From Mycobacterium asiaticum (lineage in GTDB: Bacteria; Actinomycetota; Actinomycetes; Mycobacteriales; Mycobacteriaceae), in the NCBI RefSeq assembly GCF_001673635.1, contig NZ_LZMH01000046.1, positions 1 to 64,000 on the forward strand: a stretch of 64,000 nt of DNA. The letters are read 5' to 3'. Made by a program: the position numbers and the translations under genes. Under the pieces are notes generated by a model. It worked only from the letters and a program-made list of their open reading frames with translations, did no database searches and was not told where the DNA came from. This document shows, piece by piece, positions 1 to 8,800 of this stretch. Within the stretch, counting starts at the first letter, position 1, and the number at the start of each line of letters is the position of its first letter.

Positions 1-1
1 G

Positions 2-1318
2 TTTTCCAACGACGAGGTCACCTACCGCGCCGACATCTACGCCCTGGCCTGCGTGCTCTACGAATGCCTCACCGGCGGACCGCCGTACCGCGCCGACAGC
101 GCCGGAATGCTGGTGACGGCGCACCTGATGACCCCTGTCCCGCAGGTCAGCACGCAGCGCGCGGGCATCCCCAAGGCCTTCGACGCGGTAATCGCCCGCG
201 GCATGGCCAAGAACCCCGAGGACCGCTATTCCAGCGCCGGAGACCTGGCCCTGGCCGCTCACGAAGCGCTGAGCGACCCGGACCAAGATCACGCCGAGAA
301 GATCGTTCGTCGCAGCCAGGAAGCCACGCTGCCCACCCCGCCATCGGCGGGCTCGCCGCCCACCATGGCGGCAACCATGGCGGCTCCCCAGCCGCCGCCC
401 GCGCCGGCAAGCATGCCGCAGTACGGGCCGGGCCAGTCCGGACCGTTGCCGCAGCAGCACCCATCCGGACCGCCCGGCTGGGGGCCCGCAAGCGGCCCGA
501 TTCCCAGCGCGAGCCAGCCCCCACCCCCGCCGCAGTATCAAGGCGGCGGCTGGGGCGGCGGCCCGCCCGGGGCGCCGGTACCACCGCAACATTCCGGCCA
601 GTCGTGGCAACAGGGCCAGCCCACAAAAAAGCGCAATCCCTGGCCCATCGTCGCCGCCGTGGCCGTCGTGCTGGTCCTGATCGTGGGCGGGGTGGGCATC
701 TGGATCGCGAATCAGCCGGACGACAAGCCGAAGAAAAAGCCCATCTCCGAGGAACGGCTGAGCTCGCTGCTGTTGAGCGCATCGGAAATCAACTCCGTGA
801 TGGGCTCGGCGACGATGACACCCGGCAAAGCCATCACCACGGTGGACAACACCGCGATGACCCTGTCGATCCCGGACTGCCAGGGTGCGATGTACACCAG
901 TCAGGGCGCGGTGTACGCCGGCAGCGGCTACACCGGACTCCACGGGCTGGTGTTGTCCGAGCCCGGCGACGACTACGACCACTGGGTCAACCAGGCCACG
1001 ATCAGCTTCCCCACCGCCGCAAAGGCCGAGGCTTTCATGGACACCTCGCTGGGCAAGTGGAAGAACTGCGCCGGCAAGACGGTCACGGTCACCAACAAGG
1101 GCAAGACCTACCGGTGGACGTTCCACGAGGTGGACGGCGCGCCCCCGGAGATCAGCGTGCTGGATGTCCAGGAGGGCGCCAACGGGTGGGAGTGCCAGCG
1201 GGCGATGGCGGTGGCCAACAACATCATCATCGACGTCAACGCGTGCGGGTACCAGATAACCGATCAGGGCCACCGGATCGCCGACAAGATCGTCGCGAAG
1301 GTGGACAACGAGGATTAG
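2..1318 (+). CDS. pknH: PknH-type Ser/Thr protein kinase, 3' part only
   Basis: C-terminal part of a membrane Ser/Thr kinase; the ATP-binding lobe lies before the window. The frame is open from base 2 and shows late kinase subdomains (DIYALACVLYECLTG, then ARGMAKNPEDRYSSA). A Pro/Gln/Gly-rich linker of about 110 residues follows, then one membrane helix (about bases 640-710). The extracellular domain of about 190 residues has four cysteines (DCQG, NCAG, ECQ, ACGY), the pattern of the PknH sensor domain with two disulfides. In M. tuberculosis PknH phosphorylates EmbR and sits beside Rv1265, as here. Exact orthology to PknH rather than a sister kinase is inferred from the sensor domain and the neighbourhood. 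Confidence 0.85.
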   Translation, partial: FSNDEVTYRADIYALACVLYECLTGGPPYRADSAGMLVTAHLMTPVPQVSTQRAGIPKAFDAVIARGMAKNPEDRYSSAGDLALAAHEALSDPDQDHAEKIVRRSQEATLPTPPSAGSPPTMAATMAAPQPPPAPASMPQYGPGQSGPLPQQHPSGPPGWGPASGPIPSASQPPPPPQYQGGGWGGGPPGAPVPPQHSGQSWQQGQPTKKRNPWPIVAAVAVVLVLIVGGVGIWIANQPDDKPKKKPISEERLSSLLLSASEINSVMGSATMTPGKAITTVDNTAMTLSIPDCQGAMYTSQGAVYAGSGYTGLHGLVLSEPGDDYDHWVNQATISFPTAAKAEAFMDTSLGKWKNCAGKTVTVTNKGKTYRWTFHEVDGAPPEISVLDVQEGANGWECQRAMAVANNIIIDVNACGYQITDQGHRIADKIVAKVDNED

Positions 1319-1325
1319 GCGACCG

Positions 1326-1904
1326 CTAGCCGGACAGGTCGGGGCCTTGCGCCCGCAGGTCGTCGACTGCGGACATCGCGCTGCGCAGCTTGGCCAGCCA
1401 TTCCTCGGTGTGCTCGCCGACCAGCTTGACCGACCACGCGAGCGCGTCGGCACGTGATCGGGCGACGCCGGCGTCTACCAGTGTGTCGAGCACCTGGCGT
1501 TCCGGTTGCTTGAGTCGCGTCATGACCGGAACCGCGATGTGGGTGAACAGAATCCGCTTGCCGCCGACCTCGACTCCCCAGGACACCTTCCGCCCGTAGC
1601 GGTCCTGGGCCTCCTCGGCGATGGCCATCCGCTCCGGGCGGGTGTCCTCGCGGAATCGCGATACCCGGCCCTCGGCGCGGGCGGGACTCTCGTCGCCCGC
1701 GGCGCCCTCTGTGGCCGGCACCGCCGCTAATTTGCCGACCACCGTGATTTCCTCCCGGTCGACGATCACGGTCGGGTCCCCGTCGAACCAGCCCTCCGGC
1801 AGCCGTCCGGCGAACCAGTCCGCTGCATCGCCGGCGTCGGGTTGCTCTGCTTGTTGCCAGCCGCCGGGGCGTCCGCCGCGCCGGCCGTGGTGATGAATTT
1901 TCAT
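1326..1904 (-). CDS. Rv1265-like conserved mycobacterial protein of unknown function
   Basis: 192 residues, soluble, no signal peptide or membrane helix. A low-complexity His/Gly/Arg-rich N-terminus leads to a conserved core (DWFAGRLPEGWF, VDREEITVVG, DRYGRKVSWGVEVGGKRI, then an Arg/Glu-rich helical C-terminus). It corresponds, from memory, to Rv1265, which lies next to the Rv1264 adenylyl cyclase in H37Rv and is reported as cAMP/Cmr- and macrophage-responsive. The same cyclase is the next gene upstream here on the same strand. The ATG at 1904 has no Shine-Dalgarno in front of it; instead three ATG-TAA units abut it, so the true start or a translational control there is uncertain. No enzymatic function can be assigned. 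Confidence 0.8.
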   Translation of the reverse strand: MKIHHHGRRGGRPGGWQQAEQPDAGDAADWFAGRLPEGWFDGDPTVIVDREEITVVGKLAAVPATEGAAGDESPARAEGRVSRFREDTRPERMAIAEEAQDRYGRKVSWGVEVGGKRILFTHIAVPVMTRLKQPERQVLDTLVDAGVARSRADALAWSVKLVGEHTEEWLAKLRSAMSAVDDLRAQGPDLSG

Positions 1905-1928
1905 GATTACATGATTACATGATTACAT
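1905..1928 (-). repeat. Three tandem 8-bp units, each an ATG-TAA start-stop, abutting the start codon
   Basis: On the minus strand the unit ATGTAATC occurs three times without interruption, immediately followed by the ATG of the Rv1265-like gene at 1904. Each unit is a start codon directly followed by a stop codon. Because the unit is 8 bases, the three ATGs lie in three different frames; the outermost (1928) is in frame with the gene but closed at once by TAA. A role in translational control or slippage-based variation is inference. Confidence 0.9.
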
Positions 1929-2168
1929 CCATTACAGAAGAATGTTCGCCGCCGGCGAATCCACGCCGTCCACGGTCCCATCGCCCACCGTTGGCCAACC
2001 GTTGCTATCGGGCCAGCACAGTTGTATTTTTGGTAGCGAAGCAGGCCCGGAAGCGACCGAATCTAAAGAGCCGGAAGACGGGTAAAAACCGGCCGCGTCA
2101 GACCCGCGTAAGACGGAGTCAGCAACGCCCCGCAGAGTCGCGCCGGGCCTGCCCATGTGTGCAGGCGG
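1929..2168. other. Intergenic region without a recognisable gene
   Basis: Together with the repeat beside it this is the longest gene-free stretch of the window. It separates the cyclase stop from the Rv1265-like gene on the same strand and must carry that gene's promoter. A TANNNT box on the minus strand (TAGATT, 2065-2060) is possible but would give a leader of about 150 bases. Short open frames on both strands have no ribosome-binding site and no recognisable protein. No perfect CRP-type TGTGA-N6-TCACA palindrome was found. Confidence 0.4.
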
Positions 2169-3293
2169 TCAGCCTTCGGTCCCTCGCCGGACCCGGTAGA
2201 GCTTCGATTCGCCCTTGATCCCTTTCAGGCGCCGACCGCCGGCGAACGACCACTCGAAACCGGCGTCATCGCCCTGCGCTTCCAGGGCATCCTTGACCGA
2301 TTCGGCGACGAGCACCGTGCCGGGCCGGGCCGCGCCGGTGACCCGGCTCGCCGCATTGACCGGACTGCCGAACCAGTCGCCGGCCCGGCTGACCGCCATG
2401 CCGGACGCGGCGCCGGCTCGCAGCCGGGGAAAGGCGTCGTCGGTATCGACCACCTCGACCAGCTTCAAGATCGCGTCCAGCAGGGGCGCCGGATCCGGGC
2501 AGATCAGCATCACCGCGTCGCCGATGGTCTTGATGAACCGCACCGGCGGTGTGGTGAGATCGCGGGCCAGGTCGGCCAGGCGGCCGGCGAGCTGACCCAG
2601 CTCCTCGGCCGAGACCGCCTCACCGAGCTTGGTGAATCCGACGAGGTCGGCGAAGGCGACGGTGACCGGGCGGGCGCCCGGCAGCGGCTTGCCGGCCGCG
2701 CGCTCGCCGGCATTGACCGCTTCGGTCTCCATCATGTGGCGCAGGTGCAGCAGCAGCATCTCGTGCATCATCGGGCCGAGCAGCGGCGCCAGCGCGCCGA
2801 CCAGCACCTTGGATCCCTGCGCGATCTGCACCTCCGTGGCGCCGGGTCGCAGGATGGTCGCCAGCGCGGCGTATCGCATGACCTCTGCCGCGTGCGAAAG
2901 CCCGTCGGACAGGACCCGCACGACCGCGAGCACTTGTTCGGGATCCACCCCCAGCTCGACGAACCGCTGGGCGTAGGCGGCGGCCTCACCGTCGGCGCGC
3001 ATGTGAACCGCTGCGTCCGGGTCGTCCACACTGGCCAGGCCGACGGCCCGCTGGACCCGCTGCAGCAATTCCAAATCGATGCCGTGCCGCTCGCTGATCT
3101 CGCGCGCCGACACGTAGGTGCCGTCGTCGCCGAGCAGATGCCGAGACGCCAGCAGTAGGGGCGGGTTGGCGCTCCGGATCTCCTCAGCGGTGATGCCCTG
3201 CTCGAGCAGCCACTTCACCAGCTCCGCACGCTCGGCGCGGGCCGAGCCCTCCAGGCCCTCGAGGAGGTCGTCGATGTTCGGGTGTTCCGCCAC
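2169..3293 (-). CDS. Class III adenylyl cyclase with N-terminal regulatory domain (Rv1264-like)
   Basis: Makes cAMP from ATP. 374 residues in two parts: an N-terminal helical domain (about 1-200) matching the pH-sensing autoinhibitory domain of Rv1264, and a catalytic domain. The metal aspartate is in FADLVGFT (D216), substrate lysine and second metal aspartate in [10 protein letters not shown] (K255, D259), and the transition-state Asn/Arg pair in NAASRVTG (N313, R317), so the enzyme looks active. Start choice: GTG 3293 has a TAACGT box 7 bases upstream (leaderless type), and the protein then begins like Rv1264; two ATGs at 3326/3323 are in frame but lack a ribosome-binding site. It lies upstream of the Rv1265-like gene on the same strand, as in M. 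tuberculosis. Confidence 0.9.
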   Translation of the reverse strand: MAEHPNIDDLLEGLEGSARAERAELVKWLLEQGITAEEIRSANPPLLLASRHLLGDDGTYVSAREISERHGIDLELLQRVQRAVGLASVDDPDAAVHMRADGEAAAYAQRFVELGVDPEQVLAVVRVLSDGLSHAAEVMRYAALATILRPGATEVQIAQGSKVLVGALAPLLGPMMHEMLLLHLRHMMETEAVNAGERAAGKPLPGARPVTVAFADLVGFTKLGEAVSAEELGQLAGRLADLARDLTTPPVRFIKTIGDAVMLICPDPAPLLDAILKLVEVVDTDDAFPRLRAGAASGMAVSRAGDWFGSPVNAASRVTGAARPGTVLVAESVKDALEAQGDDAGFEWSFAGGRRLKGIKGESKLYRVRRGTEG

Positions 3294-3300
3294 CTGTCCC

Positions 3301-3310
3301 ACGTTAGAGT
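3301..3310. promoter_or_regulatory. Overlapping divergent -10 elements sharing one TA step
   Basis: The ten bases ACGTTAGAGT read TAACGT leftwards (3306-3301) and TAGAGT rightwards (3305-3310). The leftward box sits 7 bases before the cyclase GTG at 3293; the rightward box predicts a short leader with GGAGG before the glycosylase ATG at 3336. The two elements share base pairs 3305-3306. Assigned from the mycobacterial TANNNT consensus; no start-site data. Confidence 0.5.
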
Positions 3311-3335
3311 GCCCGCCCGTCATCATGTGGAGGTG

Positions 3336-3836
3336 ATGGAGACACCGTTGCTGCAGGGACTGCCGCCGGTCATCGACACCGACGCCGGCCTGCTGATCCT
3401 GGGTTCTTTTCCGAGTGTTCGTTCGCTGGCAGCCGGTCAGTACTACGCCAATCCGCGCAACGGGTTTTGGCCGATCGTTGCCGAGGTTCTCGGATTCGAC
3501 TGCGCCGCAACTTATTCCCGGCGCCTGGCGGTATTGCAGACGCACGGTGTGGCCTTGTGGGACGTGTTGCACAGCTGCCGCCGCGCCGGTAGCGCGGACT
3601 CCGCGATCGACCCGAAGAGTCTGGTGATCAATGACTTCGGCGCGTTGTTCGCCGAACACCCGGCGATCACCCGGGTGTACTTCAACGGCGCGAAGGCTGC
3701 CGCCCTCTTCGAGAGGCTCGTACGGATGACCCCGCCGGGGGTCAGTTTCGTGCGGCTGCCATCGACCAGCCCAGCGAACGCGATCCCGAAGGAACGAAAG
3801 CTGGCCGCCTGGAGGGTGATCGGCCAAACCGGCTGA
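3336..3836 (+). CDS. MUG-family DNA glycosylase (mismatch uracil / hypoxanthine type)
   Basis: 166 residues, uracil-DNA glycosylase superfamily, removing deaminated bases such as uracil or hypoxanthine from mismatches. Near the N-terminus it carries [11 protein letters not shown], the active-site loop of the DNA-deoxyinosine/MUG group, followed by [12 protein letters not shown]; near the C-terminus the [10 protein letters not shown] loop is the counterpart of the HPS leucine-loop motif. ATG 3336 is chosen because GGAGG (about 3329-3333) precedes it. Its stop (TGA) abuts the amidase stop (TCA) to form TGATCA with no spacing. I do not recall this gene between Rv1264 and Rv1263 in H37Rv, so it looks like inserted cargo. 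The exact substrate is not decided by sequence. Confidence 0.82.
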   Translation: METPLLQGLPPVIDTDAGLLILGSFPSVRSLAAGQYYANPRNGFWPIVAEVLGFDCAATYSRRLAVLQTHGVALWDVLHSCRRAGSADSAIDPKSLVINDFGALFAEHPAITRVYFNGAKAAALFERLVRMTPPGVSFVRLPSTSPANAIPKERKLAAWRVIGQTG

Positions 3837-5225
3837 TCAGGACACCGGCGGGCGTCGGTGCACCCAGGGTCGGGCGGCTTCGATCTGCGCGGACAACGAC
3901 AGCAGCGTGGCCTCGTCGTAGGGCCGGCCGACCAGTTGCACCGACATCGGGAGCCCTTCGTCGTCGAAGTCCCATGGCACCGACGCGACCGGTTGTCCGG
4001 TGAGGTTCCAGATCTGTTGGTACGGAACCCGTTGCGCCACAAGCATCAGCGTCGACACGCCACCGCGGCGCTGGTAGGCGCCGATCCGGGACGGCCCCGT
4101 CGCAGTGCCCGGCGTGATGACGACGTCGACGTCTTCGAAGATCGATTGAATGCGGGCATTGAGCCCCGCCTCGGCGTTGCGCAGGGCCGCCATCCGCCGA
4201 TCGGAGAAGAACGAGCCGAGGTGCGCGATGGCGCGGGTGCGCTTTTCGAGCAGCTCCGGATGGGCCTGCGCGTCGGCGTCGTCGCAGATGCCCCGAAGAA
4301 ATCGGGGCAGATAGTTTGCGTACAGCGAAGCGGGATAGTGCGGATCCCGGATGACCACCTCGTGTCCGAGATCGCGCAGCAAGGCGCCCGCTTGTTCGAC
4401 AGCTATGAGCTGCGCCTTGCCGACCCTGACCGGCAACGGCGTCGGCACCTTGGTGCTCAACGCAATTCGCAACTGGCCGGGAGGTCGGGTAGCCGCGGCG
4501 GCAAACTCCCCTTCCGGACCGGGCACCGTGCTGGTCGCATCCAGGATCAGCGCCGCATCCATCACCGATCGCGCGAGCGGGCCGTTGACGCTCAAGCCCT
4601 GCCACGCGCCGTCGTGCGGTTCCAGCGAGATCCGGTCCCGGTGCGGCTTGAGCCCGAACAACCCGCACCACGTGGCCGGGATCCGAATGGAGCCACCGCC
4701 GTCGGATCCCAGCGCCACCGGAGCCAGACCGGCCGCGACCGCCGCGGCGCTACCGCCGCTACTGCCCCCGGGGGTACGACGAAGATTCCACGGGTTGCGG
4801 GTCGCCCCGAACGTCATCGACTCGGTGAACGGCATGATCATCAGCTCCGGCACGGCGGTCTTACCGATGATCACCGCTCCCGCGGCACGTAGCCGGCGGA
4901 CCACCTCGGCGTCGTCGGTCACCGGTGGGCCGTGCGCTGCACTGCCGTAGGTCGTCACCTCACCGGCGACGTCGACGTCGTCCTTGATCGCGATCGGCAC
5001 CCCTAGCAGCGGCCGCCGCTCGCCGGCGTCGATGCGTCGCTGGGCGATGTCGGCTTCGCGGCGAGCGCCGTCGTAGCGCACCACGCGGTAGGAGCGGAGT
5101 TCGCTGTCGAGCCGCTCGATCCGTTCGAGGTAGACCTCGAGTAGCACCGGTGCGGTGATTTCACCGTCCGCCAGCATGCGCGCCTGTTCGGCGGCGCCGG
5201 CGAACGCGAGATCGCTAGGGTCCAC
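3837..5225 (-). CDS. amiB2: Amidase AmiB2 (amidase-signature family)
   Basis: Hydrolyses amides through the Ser-cisSer-Lys triad of the amidase-signature family. The triad is visible: K81 (VPIAIKDDV), S155 (TPGGSSGGSA) and nucleophile S178 (SDGGGSIRIP). 462 residues from GTG 5225, the same length as M. tuberculosis AmiB2 (Rv1263) by memory; an ATG about 100 bases further out would overlap the divergent HIT gene. GTG 5225 has TACGCT six bases upstream, a leaderless promoter. The natural substrate is unknown; related mycobacterial amidases act on small aliphatic or aryl amides. Confidence 0.92.
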   Translation of the reverse strand: MDPSDLAFAGAAEQARMLADGEITAPVLLEVYLERIERLDSELRSYRVVRYDGARREADIAQRRIDAGERRPLLGVPIAIKDDVDVAGEVTTYGSAAHGPPVTDDAEVVRRLRAAGAVIIGKTAVPELMIMPFTESMTFGATRNPWNLRRTPGGSSGGSAAAVAAGLAPVALGSDGGGSIRIPATWCGLFGLKPHRDRISLEPHDGAWQGLSVNGPLARSVMDAALILDATSTVPGPEGEFAAAATRPPGQLRIALSTKVPTPLPVRVGKAQLIAVEQAGALLRDLGHEVVIRDPHYPASLYANYLPRFLRGICDDADAQAHPELLEKRTRAIAHLGSFFSDRRMAALRNAEAGLNARIQSIFEDVDVVITPGTATGPSRIGAYQRRGGVSTLMLVAQRVPYQQIWNLTGQPVASVPWDFDDEGLPMSVQLVGRPYDEATLLSLSAQIEAARPWVHRRPPVS

Positions 5226-5231
5226 TGCCGC

Positions 5232-5274
5232 AGCGTATCCCGCCCAGCCGGGACGCCCGCACGGCCCGTACCGT
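5232..5274. promoter_or_regulatory. Back-to-back leaderless promoters of amiB2 and the HIT gene
   Basis: The 55-base gap holds two TANNNT boxes pointing outward. TACGCT on the minus strand (5237-5232) ends 6 bases before the amiB2 GTG, and TACCGT on the plus strand (5269-5274) ends 6 bases before the HIT ATG at 5281. Neither gene has a Shine-Dalgarno sequence, so both messages probably begin at the start codon. Confidence 0.6.
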
Positions 5275-5280
5275 GGCGAT

Positions 5281-5709
5281 ATGTCCTGCGTTTTCTGTGC
5301 GATCGCGACCGGCGAGGCCCCGGCCATCCGAATTTTCGAAGACGACGGCTACCTGGCGATCCTCGACATCCGACCGTTCACCCGAGGACACACGTTGGTG
5401 GTGCCCAAGAAACACAGCGTCGACCTGACCGACACCCCGGCCCAGACGCTGGCCGGCATGATCACCATCGGCCAACGGATTGCGCGGGCGGCGCGCGCCA
5501 CCGAACTGGCCGATGCGACGAACATCGGGATCAACGACGGCCGCGCGGCCTTCCAGACCGTGTCGCACATTCACCTGCATGTGCTCCCCCGGCGCGAGGG
5601 TGACAAGCTCTCGGTCGCCAAGGGGTTGTTGCTGCGCCGCGACCCGGACCGGGAGGAAACCGGCCGGATCCTGCGTGAGGCGCTTGCCGGCATCGACGCC
5701 GGCCAGTAG
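5281..5709 (+). CDS. HIT-family nucleotide hydrolase/transferase (Rv1262c-like)
   Basis: 142 residues, single HIT domain acting on purine nucleotides or dinucleoside polyphosphates. The N-terminal CVFC pair is the partial zinc site seen in HIT proteins, and the catalytic triad motif is SHIHLHVLPR near residue 100. It matches the length and position of Rv1262c in H37Rv by memory. The ATG at 5281 follows a TACCGT box by six bases and has no ribosome-binding site, so a leaderless transcript is likely. It is divergent from amiB2; the 134-base gap to the next gene suggests separate transcription of the c-di-GMP gene. Confidence 0.92.
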   Translation: MSCVFCAIATGEAPAIRIFEDDGYLAILDIRPFTRGHTLVVPKKHSVDLTDTPAQTLAGMITIGQRIARAARATELADATNIGINDGRAAFQTVSHIHLHVLPRREGDKLSVAKGLLLRRDPDREETGRILREALAGIDAGQ

Positions 5710-5843
5710 CCGATCCGGGCGCCGGATCCGTTGCCCGTAGTAACGCCAGACGGTCGAGCAGCGGTTTATCCTGAGTGGACGCGCGGTGAAGCTTCCCTTC
5801 TACTTCGCCTAGGCGTGCACTGCGTGCGAGCTGGAGCGGGGTA

Positions 5844-8800
5844 ATGAAGCGCTGGACGGGACGACCGCGCCCGCTCTCCGGGCTGGCCCCAGGGACCGTT
5901 TGGGCCGTCGTCGCCGGATACGGTCTGGCGGCGGCGCTAGTGGGTGCTTCGTCCTGGTTCGGTTGGCACGGCCCGTATGCGACCCGGCCGGTCATCGGAG
6001 TCGTGACGGTCATCGGCTTGGCGTTCGCCGCCGGATGCGCCGCGCTGGCGGCCCGTCACGCGCAGGGCCGTCGCCGCGCCGGCTGGCTGGCCATGTCGGT
6101 GGCTCTCGCCGGGTGGGCGGTCGGTGAAGTCATCTGGGCGGTCTATGACGTGCGACCGGAAGTCGACCACGCCAGCCATCCGGCATCGGCCGAGATCGTG
6201 CTGCTGCTGTACCCGGTCGGGGCCTTCACATCGTTGCTGTTGCTCTCCGGTCCCGTCGGCCACAATCTGCGGCGACTGTTCCTCGACGGCGTCATCGTGG
6301 CGACGTCGCTGTTCGTGGCGTCCTGGGTGTTCGTCCTGGACCGGTTGTTGCGCGAGGGGAGCACTTCCGGGCTGACCACTCTCGTGCACATCTTTGCCGA
6401 CGTGTCCCTGATGACGACGGCGATCCTGGCGCTGTCCCGGGGCCGTCCCGGCGGGCGACTGAGCGTCAACCTGGTTGCAGGCGCGGTCGTCACCATCGGT
6501 GTCGCCGACATCTTGGTGGTGTTCCAGACCGGGGTGGGCAGCTACCACACCGGCGAATTGGTCGACGTGACCCGGGTGGCCGGGTTGGGCATGCTGGCAC
6601 TGGCCGGACTGATCAGCGTCAACGAAACTCCCACTGCCTCGGCGCAGGAGACCTCCTCACGGTTACGCCTGTGGTTGCCGTACATCCCGGTGCTGCTGGC
6701 GGCCGCGGTCGGGTTGGGCCACGCGCTGCGCCTGATGCGGCACGGGCCGCTGCTGATCGGGGCGGGAATCCTGGTGGCTGCGGTGCTGGCCCGTCAGTTC
6801 GTGGTGCTGGTGGAAAACCAGGGCCTGCTGGCCGAGGTGGCCCGGGAGGCCTTCCGGGACAGTCTGACCGGCCTGGCCAATCGCGCCAACTTCCTGCACA
6901 AGCTGGAGCAAGCCGTCGCCCGTCGCGGCACGGATGCCGCGCCCATCGCGGTGATGTGCCTGGATCTGGACAATTTCAAGTCGGTGAACGACGCACTCGG
7001 CCACCCGGCGGGCGACGAGCTGTTGGTGCGGGTGGCGGGGCGGTTGACGACCGCCTTGGGTGAGGCCGGCACCGTCGCGCGGTTGGGCGGAGACGAATTC
7101 GCCGTGTTGATCGAGGGTCCCGTCGAGGACGCCCAGGCCGCGGCGCAGCGGGTCCTGGAATCCTTCGAGGCGCCGATAGTGATCGACGGTGTCCCCTTGG
7201 CGGTCCGGCCGAGCATCGGGTTCACGATGGCCGCCACCGAATCCAGTTGCACCGTGGACGAATTGTTACGGCACGCCGACCTGGCCATGTACGCGGCCAA
7301 ACGTGAGGGCGGACAATGTATCCGCAGCTTTGTGCCGGATCTGCCGCTGCCCTATGCGCTGCCCGAACTTGCCGGATCGGCGGACTTCAAAAGCAACCTC
7401 GAGAACGAATTCGACAGCGGCCGGATTCACCGGGGCGCCTTCGGTGCCGCGACCAGCTCGGCGAATATCACCGCACTCGCGCGCACCATCAGGCCGCCCA
7501 CACCGGCACCCAGGCATACTCCCGACCAGCCGCCCAGCGTTCGATGGCCACCGGTCTGGGTTCGGATTTCGTTGGTGTGCTTGGCGATCGGGGTGATCGT
7601 TTTCGCACAGTCCTGCCTCCCGGACCCGCGCGCCGATCACAGCCCGTTCTTCGCCAACGTCTTGTACCCGGGGATGAACGTGTTCGCCGCGGCATTGATC
7701 GCGATCCGCGCCTACCGGGTCAAGGCGGACCGTGCGGCATGGACGGTCATCGCGATCGGCATGGTGTGCTCGGCGCTCGGTGACGTCCTGTATGTCAGGT
7801 TTGTGCCGGACGGGCAATCCCCGTCCATCGCAGACCCGGCGTATCTGGCCTTCTATCCGCTGGCCTATATCGGTCTGCTGTTGCTGATGCGGACCCGCCT
7901 CAAGCGGGTGCCCCTCCCGGTCCGCCTGGACTCGGTGGTGTGCGGGTTGGCGATGGCCGCGGTGGCCGCGGCGTTAGCCGCCGGACCCATCCACGCGGCC
8001 ACGGTCCGGGCCCCTGCCACCGTTCTCGTCGGCCTGGTCTATCCGTGGGGTGATCTGGTGCTCACCGCCCTGGCGGCGGGGATGCTGCCGATCCTGGGTT
8101 GGCGCAAGGAATTTCGCTGGGGCCTGCTGGTTGCCGGGTTTCTGATGATCGCGGCCGCGGACACCGCGTATCTGTTCGAGACCTCGGCCAGCGATTACCG
8201 GGTCGGCACCATGCTCGACGCTTTCTGGCCCGCCTCGTCGCTGCTGTTGGCAACGGCCAGCTGGGCGCCTTGGTCATCGGTGCCACCCCTGCCCAGACGC
8301 GGACTGGGTTCCTACGTCACGCCGGTGACGTGCACCGTTGTCGCACTTGCCGTTACGGCTGTGGGCCGGCATTCCGCGATCGCGCCGACACTCGCCGCGC
8401 TGAGCCTGGTCGCGGTCGCCGCCCGGTTCTCGGTGACCTTCCGCGAGGTGAGCATCCTGGCAGAGACACACAAGCAGGCCATGACCGACGAGCTGACCAC
8501 CCTGCCAAACCGGCGCTCGCTGGCCACCGCGCTGACCGAGGTGCCCGTCGATGCACCGGCGAGCCCGATCGTCGGACGGACTGTCACCCGGGCGCCGGCT
8601 CGTCGCGCGCTGTTGTTGTTGCAGCTGTACGAGTTCGACGAGATCAACGATACGGTCGGTTACCACTTCGGCGATGAGCTGTTGTGCCAGATCGCTAATC
8701 GGCTGTCCCACAACGTGCGTCGCGACGATCTCTTGGCCCGCGCCGGTGACGATGAGTTCGCGGTGCTGCTCGCCGAGGGTGCGGACCTGATCGCCGCCCG

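Noticed and set aside
2070..2093. GCCGG/CCGGC as a terminator for the cyclase gene
   Set aside because: Only five paired bases with a 14-base loop and located about 80 bases after the stop; too weak to call.
2157..3158. Open plus-strand frame of 333 codons
   Set aside because: Antisense to the adenylyl cyclase, rich in Arg/Gly/Gln as expected from the G+C-rich opposite strand, no homology.
3294..3827. Extension of the cyclase start to 3827
   Set aside because: It would run antisense through the whole glycosylase gene; homology to Rv1264 begins at the MAEHPNIDD segment and the GTG 3293 has a promoter at the right distance.
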